From Nocardia rhizosphaerihabitans (GTDB lineage Bacteria; Actinomycetota; Actinomycetes; Mycobacteriales; Mycobacteriaceae): a stretch of 64,000 nt of DNA. The position numbers and the translations under genes are program-made. The notes under the pieces are model-generated. The model saw only the letters and a program-made list of their open reading frames with translations. It was not told the origin of the DNA and searched no databases. Within the stretch, counting starts at the first letter, position 1. Every line of letters starts with the position of its first letter. Of the stretch, positions 34,430 through 44,400 are shown piece by piece. The stretch lies in NCBI RefSeq assembly GCF_014646295.1, contig NZ_BMNE01000004.1, forward strand, positions 248,001 through 312,000. Reading direction: 5' to 3'.

Positions 34430-35092
34430 CTAGCTCTCGACCTCTTCGTCGCCGGGGAGGACGCCGGTGACCAGGAAGATCACGCGGCGGCCGATCTCGA
34501 CGGCGTGGTCGGCGAAGCGCTCGTAGTAGCGGCCGAGCAGGGTGACGTCGACGGCCGAGGCGACGCCGTACTTCCATTCGCGGTCCATCAGCAGTGTGAA
34601 CAGGTGGCGGTGGAGGTCGTCCATCGCCTCGTCGTCCTGGTTGAGCTGGGCGGCGCGCTCGGGATCACGGGTCTCGAGCACCTCCTTGGCGCCCGCGCCC
34701 ATGTTGACCGCGATGCGGCCCATCTCGGCGAAGTAGCCGTTGACCGACTCGGGCAGCGCGTGGTTGGGGTGGCGGCGGCGGGTCACCTTGGCGACGTGCA
34801 GTGCCAGCGCGCCCATCCGGTTGACGTCACCGACGATCTGGATGGCGCTCACCACCTGACGCAGATCGCCCGCGACGGGGGCCTGCAGCGCGAGCAGAGC
34901 GAAGGCCTTCTCCTCGGCCTCGGAGATCATCACCGAGATCCGATCCTGCTCACCGATGACCTGCTCGGCCAGGCTGAGATCGGCTTGCAGCAGGGACTGG
35001 GTGGCCTGTTCCATCGCCTGGCCAGCGAGACCGGCCATCTCGCCCAGGAGGTTGGCGAGATCGGCCATTTGCTCGTTGTAGATGACACGCAT
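34430..35092 (-). CDS. phoU: Phosphate uptake regulator PhoU
   Basis: A 220-residue PhoU protein made of two repeated three-helix bundles, with the metal-binding motif EAEEKAF in the first and DDEAMDDLHRHLF in the second. It restrains Pst activity and phosphate-regulon signalling. Corresponds to PhoY2 (Rv0821c). ATG start MRVIYNEQMADLANLLGEM. Confidence 0.94.
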   Translation of the reverse strand: MRVIYNEQMADLANLLGEMAGLAGQAMEQATQSLLQADLSLAEQVIGEQDRISVMISEAEEKAFALLALQAPVAGDLRQVVSAIQIVGDVNRMGALALHVAKVTRRRHPNHALPESVNGYFAEMGRIAVNMGAGAKEVLETRDPERAAQLNQDDEAMDDLHRHLFTLLMDREWKYGVASAVDVTLLGRYYERFADHAVEIGRRVIFLVTGVLPGDEEVES

Positions 35093-35186
35093 GATTGCAG
35101 ACCCTAGTGGGTACCCCCGGCGCTGTCACCCAACGGCGGGTGAATGCCGCGTGGCAGTGTCGTGCCAGCTCAGCCCGGGTGGTCGA

Positions 35187-37253
35187 TCAATCGCAGCTGG
35201 TGTCGGCGGCGTTCATGTGTTCGAGGTCGGACGGGAGGGCCACCGGTGCGGCCGCGATCGCTTTGCCGGTCTCCACGTTGGGGATCTCGGTACCGACCGC
35301 GGTGGGGGTGCGGACCTGTCCGGCGAAGGTCGAACCGAGGATGACCTCGACGATCCCGTCCAGGTTGTCGTCGCGTTCGATGACCGCACCGGGGATCGAG
35401 CTGGCGACGGTCGCGGCCGCCGCTTCGTTGCCCATCGAGTAGTGCACGACCGTCGACTCGCTGCCGTCGGGGTAGTTCCCGACGCTGTAGATCCCGAAAC
35501 CCATCGTGCTGAGCTTGTTGGCGGCCTGCTGCGCGACGCCGGTGCGGCCGGTTCCGTTGGACACCCGGACCGACACCGATCCCGGACTGACGGCATACAC
35601 CTTGGGCGCCTGCGTCGGCGGCGCTTCGGCCGAGCTGGTGACCGGCGGGGCGGTCTCCTCACCGGGCAGCGGCTGGTCGTCGATGATCGCGCGGAAGATC
35701 GCCTTGATATCGGACTCGCGCGGAATCTCGTTGCCGTACGACGTGGTCCCTGCGGTCGGCGCGGTAATGAACGTCACCGCACCGGCATTGACCTTCTGCA
35801 GCGATCGGCCGAGCAGCATCAGGTCCTGGGTGCCGACGCCGTCGACGAACGTGTGCTGCCGGAACGCTTCGACGAAGCCTTGCAGCTTGCCCGGGTCGAG
35901 CAGCACCTTGCTCGACAACGCCCCGCGGAGCAGGGCGGCCAGGAACTGCTGTTGCCGGTGGATCCGGTCGTAGTCGCTGCGCTCCTCGCCAACGACGTGG
36001 CGTGCGCGCACGTAGTTGAGTGCGGTCTCACCGTTGACGCGCTGCTTGCCCGAAGTCTCCAGGACCGTGCCGAGTACTCCGTCGATGATCGGCTTGGTGG
36101 AGCAGACCTCGACGCCGTCGACCTGGTCGACCATCGCCTGGAATCCGGCGAAGTCGATGCCGATGAAGTGGCCGATACTCAGACCCGACATCTTGCGCAC
36201 CACGTCGACCAGGCAGCGGGGGCCGCCGAGCGCGTAGACGGCATTGAGCTTGTCACCCATCGCCAAGGGGAACTTCTGATCGGTGTAGGCGGCCTTCTCG
36301 TTGTCCCAGCCCGCGCACTGCGGCCGGGTGACGTCGAGGTCACGAGGGAAGGAGACAACGACGACACGCGAACGGTTCTTCGGGATGTGCACCAGCATGA
36401 CCGTGTCGGCGCGCGCGCCTTCGGCGTCGTCGGTGGTGCCGGCGCCCAGGTCGGCGTTGACGCCCGCCCTGGTGTCGGTGCCGACGATCAGATAGTTCTC
36501 GTCACCGAGCTGCATGTCGCCGTCGAGCACGTCCTCGGTGGTGCCGTCGAGCGCCGAGACCTGGGTGAAGCTGTTGTTGGTGGCACGCAGGTAGCTCCAG
36601 CCGCCGCCGGTGACGACCAGCGCCAGCACCGCGAAGAACGTGCACGCGACCCGGCCTGCCATCCGCGCCTGGTTGCCGCGGCGGCCGTCGGCCGGGGGAC
36701 GGCGCGGCGGTGCGGCGGCGGCCTTGACCGGCCTGGCGCGCTGCGGCGGCTCGGCGGTGATCGCGGGCAGGATGTCGGTGGCCGGATCGCCGATCGGATC
36801 GTGGGCGCGGCGCGGGGCGGCGGGCTTACGCCCGCCACGGCCCGGCTCGGGCACCTGGGCCGGCAGCGCGGTGGTCGCGGTGCGGTCGGCGGGGGATTCG
36901 GCGCGATGCGGTTTGCCTGCGATGTCGTCGACGACGGGCGAGCCGTCGGTGCGCGGGAGGTCGGGACGCTGGGTGGGGCGCGGCGCCTGCTCGCGAGCCC
37001 GGCGGCCCGCACGCGAACCCGCATCGGCGTCGGGGGCGGGGCGCCTGCCGCGCCTGGTGCGTTCGCTGTCGACGCGGTCGACGAGGTCCTGCACTGTCAG
37101 TGGCGCCGCACCGGGGTCCTGCGCCGCGTCCGCGTGCCTGGAACGTCGCGCACCGGTGTCGGGCTGCTCGGTGGGTTCGGCCGTCGGGTAGCGCTCCCAG
37201 GGGGCGCGACTTCCGGGCCGGGGCGTTCGCCCGCGCCGATCGTCACCCACCAA
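35187..37253 (-). CDS. LytR-CpsA-Psr (LCP) family protein with LytR_C domain
   Basis: A 688-residue cell-envelope protein (Rv0822c-type). A long Pro/Arg-rich cytoplasmic N-terminus (about 1-200) precedes one membrane helix (ACTFFAVLALVVTGGGWSYL). The LCP domain (about 255-430) carries RADTVMLVHIPKN, SFPRDLDV and ALNYVRARHVVGEERSDYDRIHRQQQF; these arginines bind the polyprenyl pyrophosphate. A LytR_C domain follows (about 545-635). LCP enzymes ligate arabinogalactan or other glycopolymers to peptidoglycan. The extended N-terminus may be regulatory. Confidence 0.9.
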   Translation of the reverse strand: MVGDDRRGRTPRPGSRAPWERYPTAEPTEQPDTGARRSRHADAAQDPGAAPLTVQDLVDRVDSERTRRGRRPAPDADAGSRAGRRAREQAPRPTQRPDLPRTDGSPVVDDIAGKPHRAESPADRTATTALPAQVPEPGRGGRKPAAPRRAHDPIGDPATDILPAITAEPPQRARPVKAAAAPPRRPPADGRRGNQARMAGRVACTFFAVLALVVTGGGWSYLRATNNSFTQVSALDGTTEDVLDGDMQLGDENYLIVGTDTRAGVNADLGAGTTDDAEGARADTVMLVHIPKNRSRVVVVSFPRDLDVTRPQCAGWDNEKAAYTDQKFPLAMGDKLNAVYALGGPRCLVDVVRKMSGLSIGHFIGIDFAGFQAMVDQVDGVEVCSTKPIIDGVLGTVLETSGKQRVNGETALNYVRARHVVGEERSDYDRIHRQQQFLAALLRGALSSKVLLDPGKLQGFVEAFRQHTFVDGVGTQDLMLLGRSLQKVNAGAVTFITAPTAGTTSYGNEIPRESDIKAIFRAIIDDQPLPGEETAPPVTSSAEAPPTQAPKVYAVSPGSVSVRVSNGTGRTGVAQQAANKLSTMGFGIYSVGNYPDGSESTVVHYSMGNEAAAATVASSIPGAVIERDDNLDGIVEVILGSTFAGQVRTPTAVGTEIPNVETGKAIAAAPVALPSDLEHMNAADTSCD

Positions 37254-37433
37254 CGAACCTCACTTCTTCTATCTGCCGCAGCATGCGCGTCACCGACGGC
37301 TCCGATTCGTACCGCAGCCGAACGATGTCCGCAATGATAACGATTCCGCCACGAGTAGCCACTCCTGTGCGCAAACGAATCGAAGGCGAACTCGTTGCGC
37401 ACCGATGACAAAGGCAGGCTGACCTGGCCGGAA

Positions 37434-38588
37434 TCAGCCGCCGCTGTGCATCACATCGGCTGCCGAGGGAACGGTGTCGTCCTCGGGATCGTCGAGCCAG
37501 CCGTCGGGGAGCGCGACCTTGGCCTGCGGTGAGCCCTGGCGGCCGCGCGGGCCGAGGGCGTCGGTGGGGAAGGGGGCGGACGGGTCGAGCTGACCGATCA
37601 GGTCCTCGAGCTGAGTCAGCCGGGAGACGGTGGCGAAGCTGCGGCGCAGCTGCGAGCCGACCGGGAAGCCCATCAGGTACCAGGCCATGTGCTTGCGGAT
37701 GTCGCGCATGGCCTTGTCTTCACCGTCGTGCTCGGTGAGCAGGGTCGCGTGCCGCAGCAGGATCTCGCCGACGCGCCCGAGCACGGGTCCGTCGGGGATG
37801 GGCTCGCCGCGCAGCGCGGCGCTGAGTTCGGCGAACAGCCACGGGCGGCCGAGGCAGCCGCGGCCGACGACGACGCCGTCGCAGCCGGTCTCGTTCATCA
37901 TCCGCAGCGCGTCGTCGGCGGAGAAGATGTCGCCGTTGCCGAGCACGGGGATGGTGGTGACGGCTTCCTTGAGCCGGGCGATGGCCGACCAGTCGGCCGC
38001 GCCGGAGTACAGCTGGGCCGCGGTGCGGGCGTGCAGCGCCACGGCGGCCGCGCCCTCGGCCTCGGCGATGCGACCGGTGTCCAGGTAGGTCTGGTGGTCG
38101 TCGTCGATGCCGATGCGGAACTTGAAGGTCACCGGGACACCGGCGGGTTCGGCCGCCTGCACCATCTCCCGGACGATGTTGGCGAAGAGCCTGCGCTTGT
38201 ACGGCAGCGCCGAGCCGCCGCCGAGCCTGGTCACCTTGCGGACGGGGCAGCCGAGATTGAGGTCGATGTGATCGGCCCAGCCCTCGCCGACGATGATCCG
38301 CACCGCCTCGCCGAGGGTCTTCGGATCGACGCCGTAGAGCTGCATCGAGCGCGGGTTCTCATCGGCGTCGAACGACATCATGTGCAGCGTCTTCTCGTTG
38401 CGCTCGACCACCGCGCGGGCGGTGATCATCTCGCACACGTAGATCGAGGTCGAGCTGCCGAACTCGCGGCACAGCTTGCGGAACGCCTGATTCGTGATGC
38501 CCGCCATGGGCGCGAGCACGACCGGCGGATCGACCGGGTACGGTCCGATCCGCAGCGCCGTGGGGGCCTGGGGCAACGTCGAAGTCAC
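37434..38588 (-). CDS. dus: tRNA dihydrouridine synthase (DusB-like)
   Basis: A 384-residue FMN enzyme that reduces uridines in tRNA D-loops. Motifs are LAPMAGITNQAFRKLC, the catalytic cysteine in LNLGCPVRKV, VTFKFRIGID and GNGDIFSADDAL. GTG 38588 gives an N-terminus of normal length (Rv0823c is similar); longer upstream reading lacks family similarity. Gene order LCP-dus-desA is as in mycobacteria apart from one inserted gene. Confidence 0.93.
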   Translation of the reverse strand: MTSTLPQAPTALRIGPYPVDPPVVLAPMAGITNQAFRKLCREFGSSTSIYVCEMITARAVVERNEKTLHMMSFDADENPRSMQLYGVDPKTLGEAVRIIVGEGWADHIDLNLGCPVRKVTRLGGGSALPYKRRLFANIVREMVQAAEPAGVPVTFKFRIGIDDDHQTYLDTGRIAEAEGAAAVALHARTAAQLYSGAADWSAIARLKEAVTTIPVLGNGDIFSADDALRMMNETGCDGVVVGRGCLGRPWLFAELSAALRGEPIPDGPVLGRVGEILLRHATLLTEHDGEDKAMRDIRKHMAWYLMGFPVGSQLRRSFATVSRLTQLEDLIGQLDPSAPFPTDALGPRGRQGSPQAKVALPDGWLDDPEDDTVPSAADVMHSGG

Positions 38589-38791
38589 CCGGTCATTGTC
38601 GCATCCGGCCCGATGTGATCGATCTCGCGTCCTGGGGCTTTTCCCCGGGTCATGGCCGCCGGTGCGACCGCGACGACACGGTTTACCTGGTACGCGGTGT
38701 CCATGGTGTGCTCGCGGGCTCAGTAGCCTGTGTCTGCTGGCATCGTCGCCTCCGGCGGTGCGCTGTCCCCACGTAATCGGAGAAACCACCC

Positions 38792-39376
38792 ATGGCCGAA
38801 CCCGCTGACGACGCCACCGACCCGACCGAAACCGCACCAGCCCAGCCGGGCAAGGGCACGGTCGCGGTGCGGGTCTCGACGCTGATCGGCGGCGCCGTGA
38901 TCGCCGTCCTCGCGATCATCGCCCTCGTGCTCGGCGTGCTGCTCGGCTCGGCGCGTTCCGATCTCTCCGACCTGAAGGCCCAGGACGCCGACAACGCGAA
39001 GGCCGAGCAGATCGCCCTCGACTACGCCGTCGGCTCGGCGACGCTGAACTACCAGGACGTCAACGCCTGGGTGGCCAAGCTGAAGGCGGGCACCTCGCCG
39101 GAGCTCTCGGCCAAGTTCGACGCCACCGGCGCCAAGCTCGAGCAGATCATCATCCCGCTGAAGTGGACCTCCGCCGCGACGCCGATCACCGCCAAGGTGA
39201 TGTCGCACGAGGGCGAGGTCTACAAGGTCGCCGCCTTCGTCGACGTGAGCACCACCAACGCCCAGAACCCCGACGGCCTGCGCAACACGGTCACCTACAA
39301 CATCACCGTCGACGCGGGCAAGGACTGGAAGATCACCGACGTCGGCAGCACCGACGGCGCCCTGCCGACCAAGTAG
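38792..39376 (+). CDS. Mce-associated-type membrane protein
   Basis: A 194-residue protein. It has a polar N-terminus, one helix (LIGGAVIAVLAIIALVLGVLLGS, about 29-51) and an outer domain starting DNAKAEQIALDYAVGSATLNYQDVNAWVAKL. This pattern matches the Mce-associated (OmamA/Mas-like) proteins that stabilise lipid-import Mce complexes. No mce genes are near, so partners must be elsewhere. CGGAG lies 14 nt before ATG. It is inserted between dus and desA relative to the mycobacterial order. Confidence 0.75.
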   Translation: MAEPADDATDPTETAPAQPGKGTVAVRVSTLIGGAVIAVLAIIALVLGVLLGSARSDLSDLKAQDADNAKAEQIALDYAVGSATLNYQDVNAWVAKLKAGTSPELSAKFDATGAKLEQIIIPLKWTSAATPITAKVMSHEGEVYKVAAFVDVSTTNAQNPDGLRNTVTYNITVDAGKDWKITDVGSTDGALPTK

Positions 39377-39390
39377 CCCGCACCGACGAC

Positions 39391-39424
39391 AACGCCCGCC
39401 CTCCGAACGCGGAGGGCGGGCGTT
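39391..39424. terminator. Bidirectional terminator before desA
   Basis: 14-bp stem AACGCCCGCCCTCC / GGAGGGCGGGCGTT with loop GAACGC. It lies between the convergent Mce-associated gene and desA. Confidence 0.8.
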
Positions 39425-39438
39425 GGTCGTTGTGCGGG

Positions 39439-40395
39439 CTAGACGCGGGCCAGTTCGAGCTTCTTGGCTTCGCGGGCGAGCATCTTGTCGCGCTGCTCCT
39501 CGAACTTGAGCACGTCCTGGCCCAGCTTGTCGAGGAACCCGGCCAGGCGCTCACGGGTGGCCTCACCGCGGGCGGTGAAGTCGGTGCGCTCGAAGATGTT
39601 CCACTTCTTGAGCACCGGCTGGACGACCTCTTCGAGGTGCTGACGCAGGTCGTAGATGCCGTGCTTGGCCATCAGGACGCCGTTGCGGCGGAAGTTCGGC
39701 ATACCGGCGCCGGGCATCTGGAAGTTCTCGACGATGAGCGAGATGGCCTCGATCGCCTGATCGGGCGACAGATCCAGGGCGGCGCCGCAGAGGTTGCGGT
39801 AGAAGATCATGTGCAGGTTCTCGTCGGCGGCGACGCGCTGCAGCATGCGGTCGGCGATCGGGTCGTCGCACACCTTGCCGGTGTTGCGGTGACTCACGCG
39901 CGTGGCCAGCTCCTGGAAGGTCACGTAGGCGACCGAGTGCAGGAAGCCGGCGTCCACCTCGGTGGGCGAGGCGAAACCGTTGGTCATGTGGATCATGCGG
40001 GCGTTCTCGAGCGCCACCGGATCGACGCCGCGGGTGACCACCAGGTAGTCGCGCATCACGATGCCGTGCCGGTTCTCCTCGGCGGTCCAGCGACCGACCC
40101 AGGTGCCCCAGGCGCCGTCCTGGGAGAAGTTCTCGGCGATCTCACGGTGGTAGGACGGCAGGTTGTCCTCGGTGAGCAGGTTGGTGATCATGGCCGCCTT
40201 GGCGACCTCGTTGAGCTTGGACTGCTCCGGATCCCAATCGATGCCGCCCATGGCGGCGAAGTTGCGGCCCTCATCCCACGGGACGTAGTCGTGGGGATGC
40301 CATTCCTTGGCCAGCGACAGGTGCCGGTTGACGTTTTCTTCGGCAACCGGCTCCAACTCCGTGAGCAGTTCGAGTTGAGTCAGATCCCTTGCCAT
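39439..40395 (-). CDS. desA: Acyl-ACP desaturase (DesA1-like)
   Basis: A 318-residue soluble diiron desaturase of the DesA type (Rv0824c), which desaturates meromycolate or long-chain acyl-ACP. Iron-binding ExxH motifs are visible in WTAEENRHGIVMRDYL and VAADENLHMIFYRN. ATG 40395 follows AAGGG. Depletion of mycobacterial DesA1 blocks mycolate desaturation. An inverted repeat 52-70 nt upstream may be its operator. Confidence 0.92.
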   Translation of the reverse strand: MARDLTQLELLTELEPVAEENVNRHLSLAKEWHPHDYVPWDEGRNFAAMGGIDWDPEQSKLNEVAKAAMITNLLTEDNLPSYHREIAENFSQDGAWGTWVGRWTAEENRHGIVMRDYLVVTRGVDPVALENARMIHMTNGFASPTEVDAGFLHSVAYVTFQELATRVSHRNTGKVCDDPIADRMLQRVAADENLHMIFYRNLCGAALDLSPDQAIEAISLIVENFQMPGAGMPNFRRNGVLMAKHGIYDLRQHLEEVVQPVLKKWNIFERTDFTARGEATRERLAGFLDKLGQDVLKFEEQRDKMLAREAKKLELARV

Positions 40396-40446
40396 GTAAA
40401 AACCCTTCGCTGTCGTGCTTACGGTCGAACGTCGCGATGCGGCCAT

Positions 40447-40465
40447 ACCTTACGGCACCGTAGGT
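40447..40465. promoter_or_regulatory. Palindrome upstream of desA
   Basis: The core TACGG-CA-CCGTA (40451-40462) sits in a wider near-palindrome ACCT...GGT, 52-70 nt before the desA start. In mycobacteria desA genes are controlled by a TetR repressor (MadR); whether this is its site is inference. Confidence 0.5.
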
Positions 40466-40624
40466 GTGATGCGAAACGCAACTGAGCGGATTTCCGCCGA
40501 AGTTGAGCAACGCCACAACCTCGGCCGACGCCGTCTCGTCGTGCTGCCGAGTCTAGGTGCTCGGCCCGCAGCGTAGGGTCTATCGCTGCGGGCCGCGCGA
40601 CGTTAGCTCCCGGTGGGAAAACTC

Positions 40625-41218
40625 TCAGCGCTTGCCGCCGAGCAGCCCGCCGAGAATGCCGCCGAGACCGCCGCCCGCGTTCTTCGACAGTGCCTCGCCG
40701 ATCACCCCGCCGAGCCCGCCGCTGTTGGTGCTGCCGCCGATGAGCCCGCCGAGCAGGTCGCCCAGACCGCCGCCGGAGGCCTGCGGCTGGGGCGCCGGTG
40801 CGGCCGCGCCGCCACCGCCGGTGAGCTGCTTGGCGACGTAGGCGAGCACGATGGGCGCCAGGATCGGCAGCAGCTTGCCGATCAGGTCGTTGCCGCCGGT
40901 CCCGCCGGTGCCGCCCAAAGCGCTGATAACGGTGTTCTTCTCGTCACCGAAGACGTTGTCGACGATCTTCTCGCCGTCGGCGACGTCGACCTGCTGCAGA
41001 TCGACAGCGCCGTCACCTTCGACGAGCCCGCCGTGGTTGTCGAGCGCGCCGAGCAGCGACGCCGCGCCCTGCGGTTCGGCCGCGTTGGCCTGCAGCCCGC
41101 CGAGCAGCGTCGGCAGTGCGGCCTGGACGGCGCTCGTCGCGGTCGCCTGGTCGACGCCGAGCTGGTCGGCGATCTGGGCGATCGGTACCTGGGAGAGCAA
41201 ATCATCGAAGGAAGTCAT
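40625..41218 (-). CDS. DUF937 family protein
   Basis: A 197-residue protein. The N-terminal DUF937 part (about 1-110) reads SFDDLLSQVPIAQIADQLGVDQATATSAVQAALPTLLGGLQANA. A hydrophobic stretch (LIGKLLPILAPIVLAYVAKQL) and a long Gly/Leu-rich tail (GGGLGDLLGGLIGG..., GGGLGGILGGLLGG) follow. The YidB-like tail is low complexity. Function unknown. ATG 41218 was preferred to a longer frame with unlike composition. Confidence 0.82.
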   Translation of the reverse strand: MTSFDDLLSQVPIAQIADQLGVDQATATSAVQAALPTLLGGLQANAAEPQGAASLLGALDNHGGLVEGDGAVDLQQVDVADGEKIVDNVFGDEKNTVISALGGTGGTGGNDLIGKLLPILAPIVLAYVAKQLTGGGGAAAPAPQPQASGGGLGDLLGGLIGGSTNSGGLGGVIGEALSKNAGGGLGGILGGLLGGKR

Positions 41219-41446
41219 CGGCTCCGCCTGTGTCGAGGGGTGCCCGGTAGCGCCCGGGTCACGCTCAGGGTAGGGGGCCGAGATGCCGGAACCCCTGGTT
41301 TCGGCGGCGTCTGCGTGCGGCGCGTCGCCACGTGACGTTGGATCGCGCGGCCCCGATGCCGAACCCGAGTAGCCGGGTACTCGTGATCCGAGCCTGTCGT
41401 GGGAGGACTGTCGAGGGGAACGGTCGTCCCGTGCTGGGAGAAGACG

Positions 41447-44400
41447 ATGGGTGAGTCGATGACGATCGCGGCGGATCCGCCGCCGGGTCCCGCGCCGATC
41501 TCTGCCTACGACGCGTTCTTGTCGTATTCGCACGCCGACCGCGCTGTCGCGGCGGGCATCCAGAAGGGCCTGCACCGCATCGGCCGCCGGATGGGGCGAC
41601 TGCACGCGCTACGGGTGTTCCGCGATGCGACGGACCTGACCGCGAGCCCTGATCTGTGGGGCAAGGTCGCCGAGGCGATGGATCAGGCTCGGTACTGCAT
41701 CGTGGTGCTGTCGCCGCACTCGGCCGTTTCGGAATGGGTCGACCGCGAGATCGAGTACTGGCTGCGTACGCGAGGTCCGGAACAGTTGCTGTTCGTCGTC
41801 GCGGGCGGAAAGGTGAAGTGGGATCGGCACACTCAACGCTTCGATCCGGAGCGATCGACCGTGGCTTTGCCGGTTTCGACCCGCCCGGGCGTGCTGCCTA
41901 CCGAGCCGCTCTACGTCGACGTCACCGAGGACGCGCCGTGGGACCCACGTGCCCCGCTGCTCCGGGAGAAGCTCACCGACCTGGCCGCTCCGATCCACGG
42001 CAAGCCGAAATACGAACTGGCGGGGGAGGATCTGCGTGAGCATCGCCGGTTTCGTCGCGTGCGGCGCACCGCCGTCGTGAGTCTGGTGCTGCTCACAATC
42101 CTCGCGCTTGCTGCCGCCTATATCGCCGTCGACCGGCAGCGGGAGGCCGAGCGCCAGCGCAATCAGGCGATCGCGTTGCGGTTGGTCTCCGAGGCCGAAG
42201 CGATGCTGGGTGGTGCGCGGCCGCGCGACGATATCCGGGCGATCCAGCAGACCCTCGCCGCTGCGCAGATCGCACCCGACTTCGACGAGGGCGGGTTGCT
42301 GCGGACGCTGAATGCCGCAGCGGCGGTGGACAAGATCGTCCAGACCGGTAAGCCGTACGGTCCGAGCCGCTATATCTATGATCCTGCCGCGACGGCTGAG
42401 CACCTTCGCACAGCCAAGCCCGACTTCAGCATCGCCTTCAGCCCGGCAGGCGACCGGATCCTCACCAGCGGCGTGGAGATGCGGCTGTGGGACGCAGCGA
42501 CCGGGACCCGGATCGATCGAGTCTTCGAACCGGAGCCGCGCGCCCTGCGCGCGGTGTTCAGTCCGGATGGCGGCCGGATCGCCGCGACCACCCCGGACAA
42601 CGCGGTGCAGATCTGGGAAACCGACACCGGCAAGTCCGCCGCGCCGCCCCTCACGGGTCATCGGGACGGCGTCAACACCGTCGCATTTTCGCCGGACGGC
42701 CGGTCGGTGGCGTCCGGCGGGCAGGATGGCACAGTCAGGTGGTGGGACATCGTCGGCAGTCGCTCGGAGCAATTCACCGGCCACGACGGCGCGGTGCACT
42801 CAGTCGCGTTCAGCCCCGACGGTAGGCACCTCGTCTCCGGTGGAGAGGACACCACCGTACGAATCTGGAACGTCGAATCTCCCACGGCCGCACCCGAAAC
42901 CCTGCGACAGCACAAGTATCCCGTGAAGACCGTCGCGTGGAGCCCTGATGGGCGGCGCATCGCGTCTGGAAGTTCCGGTGCGGTCAGGGCGGAAGACCAT
43001 GTGCCCGAGCTCGGGATGGCGCTGATGCTCTGGGACGCCGACACGCGCCGACCCATGGGCACACCGCTTCTCGGGCATGAGGGGGTGGTCAGTGCCGTCG
43101 CTTTCAGTCCCGATAGCACCAGGCTGGCCTCCGGAGCGTCCGACAACACGGTGCGACTGTGGAACGCGGAAACCGGCAGCGCGGAAGGGGCACCGCTGGC
43201 AGGCCACGCGGGGGCTGTCATGGGTGTGGTGTTCAGTCCCGACGACCGCCGCCTCGCCTCCACCGCGTGGGACGGGACGCTGCGCGTCTGGAACATCGGC
43301 CAGTCCAGCTCGCTCGGCGCGCCCTGGCCGGCGGACAGCAGCTCGCCCAGGGCCGGTTACGGCCCGGTGCTGACGGTCGAGTCCGATGGACGGCGACTGG
43401 TCAAGCAAGACCGCATGAATGCGTCGGTCTGGATCGTCGACTCGCAGACCGGCCGTAACATCGGGCCCTTGGCCGACTACCCCGACGACTACAGCGCCCG
43501 AGCGGCGATCAGCGAGGACGGCAGTCGCGTCGCCGTCGCCGGCCCAGACAGATCGGTCACCTTCTACGACACTGAGACAGGCAAGCAGGTCGGCCGTCCG
43601 CTGACCGGATTCGGTGAGCCGGTGGGCGCGCTGGAATTCGGTGCTCGCGGCAGCCGCCTGGCTACGGTCACCACCGGAAACGTAGTGCAGCTGTGGAACA
43701 CCGAAACCGCCGCACCCGTCGGCGGCCCGTTCGAAGGGTTGCCCGAGGTCGACCGGATCGCGCTCAGCCCGGACGGCCGCTATCTCGCCGCCGTCGGCGA
43801 CAAGACCTTGCGACTGTGGAATACCGAAACCGGTACACCGATCGGCGGCCCGATGACTGGACACACCGCCGGCTTCAGCACCCTCGAATTCGACGCCGCA
43901 GGAACACGCCTGCTCACACACAGCGATTCGGTACGACTGTGGGACGTGCGCACCGGTGTCATGGTCAAGGAACTCCGTGCCCTGGGAATCTGGTCGGCGG
44001 CGATGGCTCCCGACGGTTCCATGTTCGTGACCGGCGAGGACACTGCCCTGCGCCGGTGGGATACGCGGACGGGCGAGCAGATCGGGCCCCCGATGGAAGG
44101 GCACACCTCGATGGTGCGCAGCTTGGCGATCAGCGCCGACAGTCGCTACATCGTCTCCGGTTCCGGCGACCAGACCCTGCGCTTCTGGGACCTGGACGAC
44201 GGCCGCGCCATCGGCGAACCGTTGCACGGGTCACCAGGCTGGATCGAAGAAGTCTGGATCAGTGGGGACAGCACGATCGTCCGAACCAGACATTGGGGCT
44301 ACGACAACAAATCCGCCATGTGGACGTGGCCCGGCCCCACCGCATGGACAGAGCTGCTGTGCGACAAGCTGACGTTCGAAATGAGCCGCCAACAGTGGTC

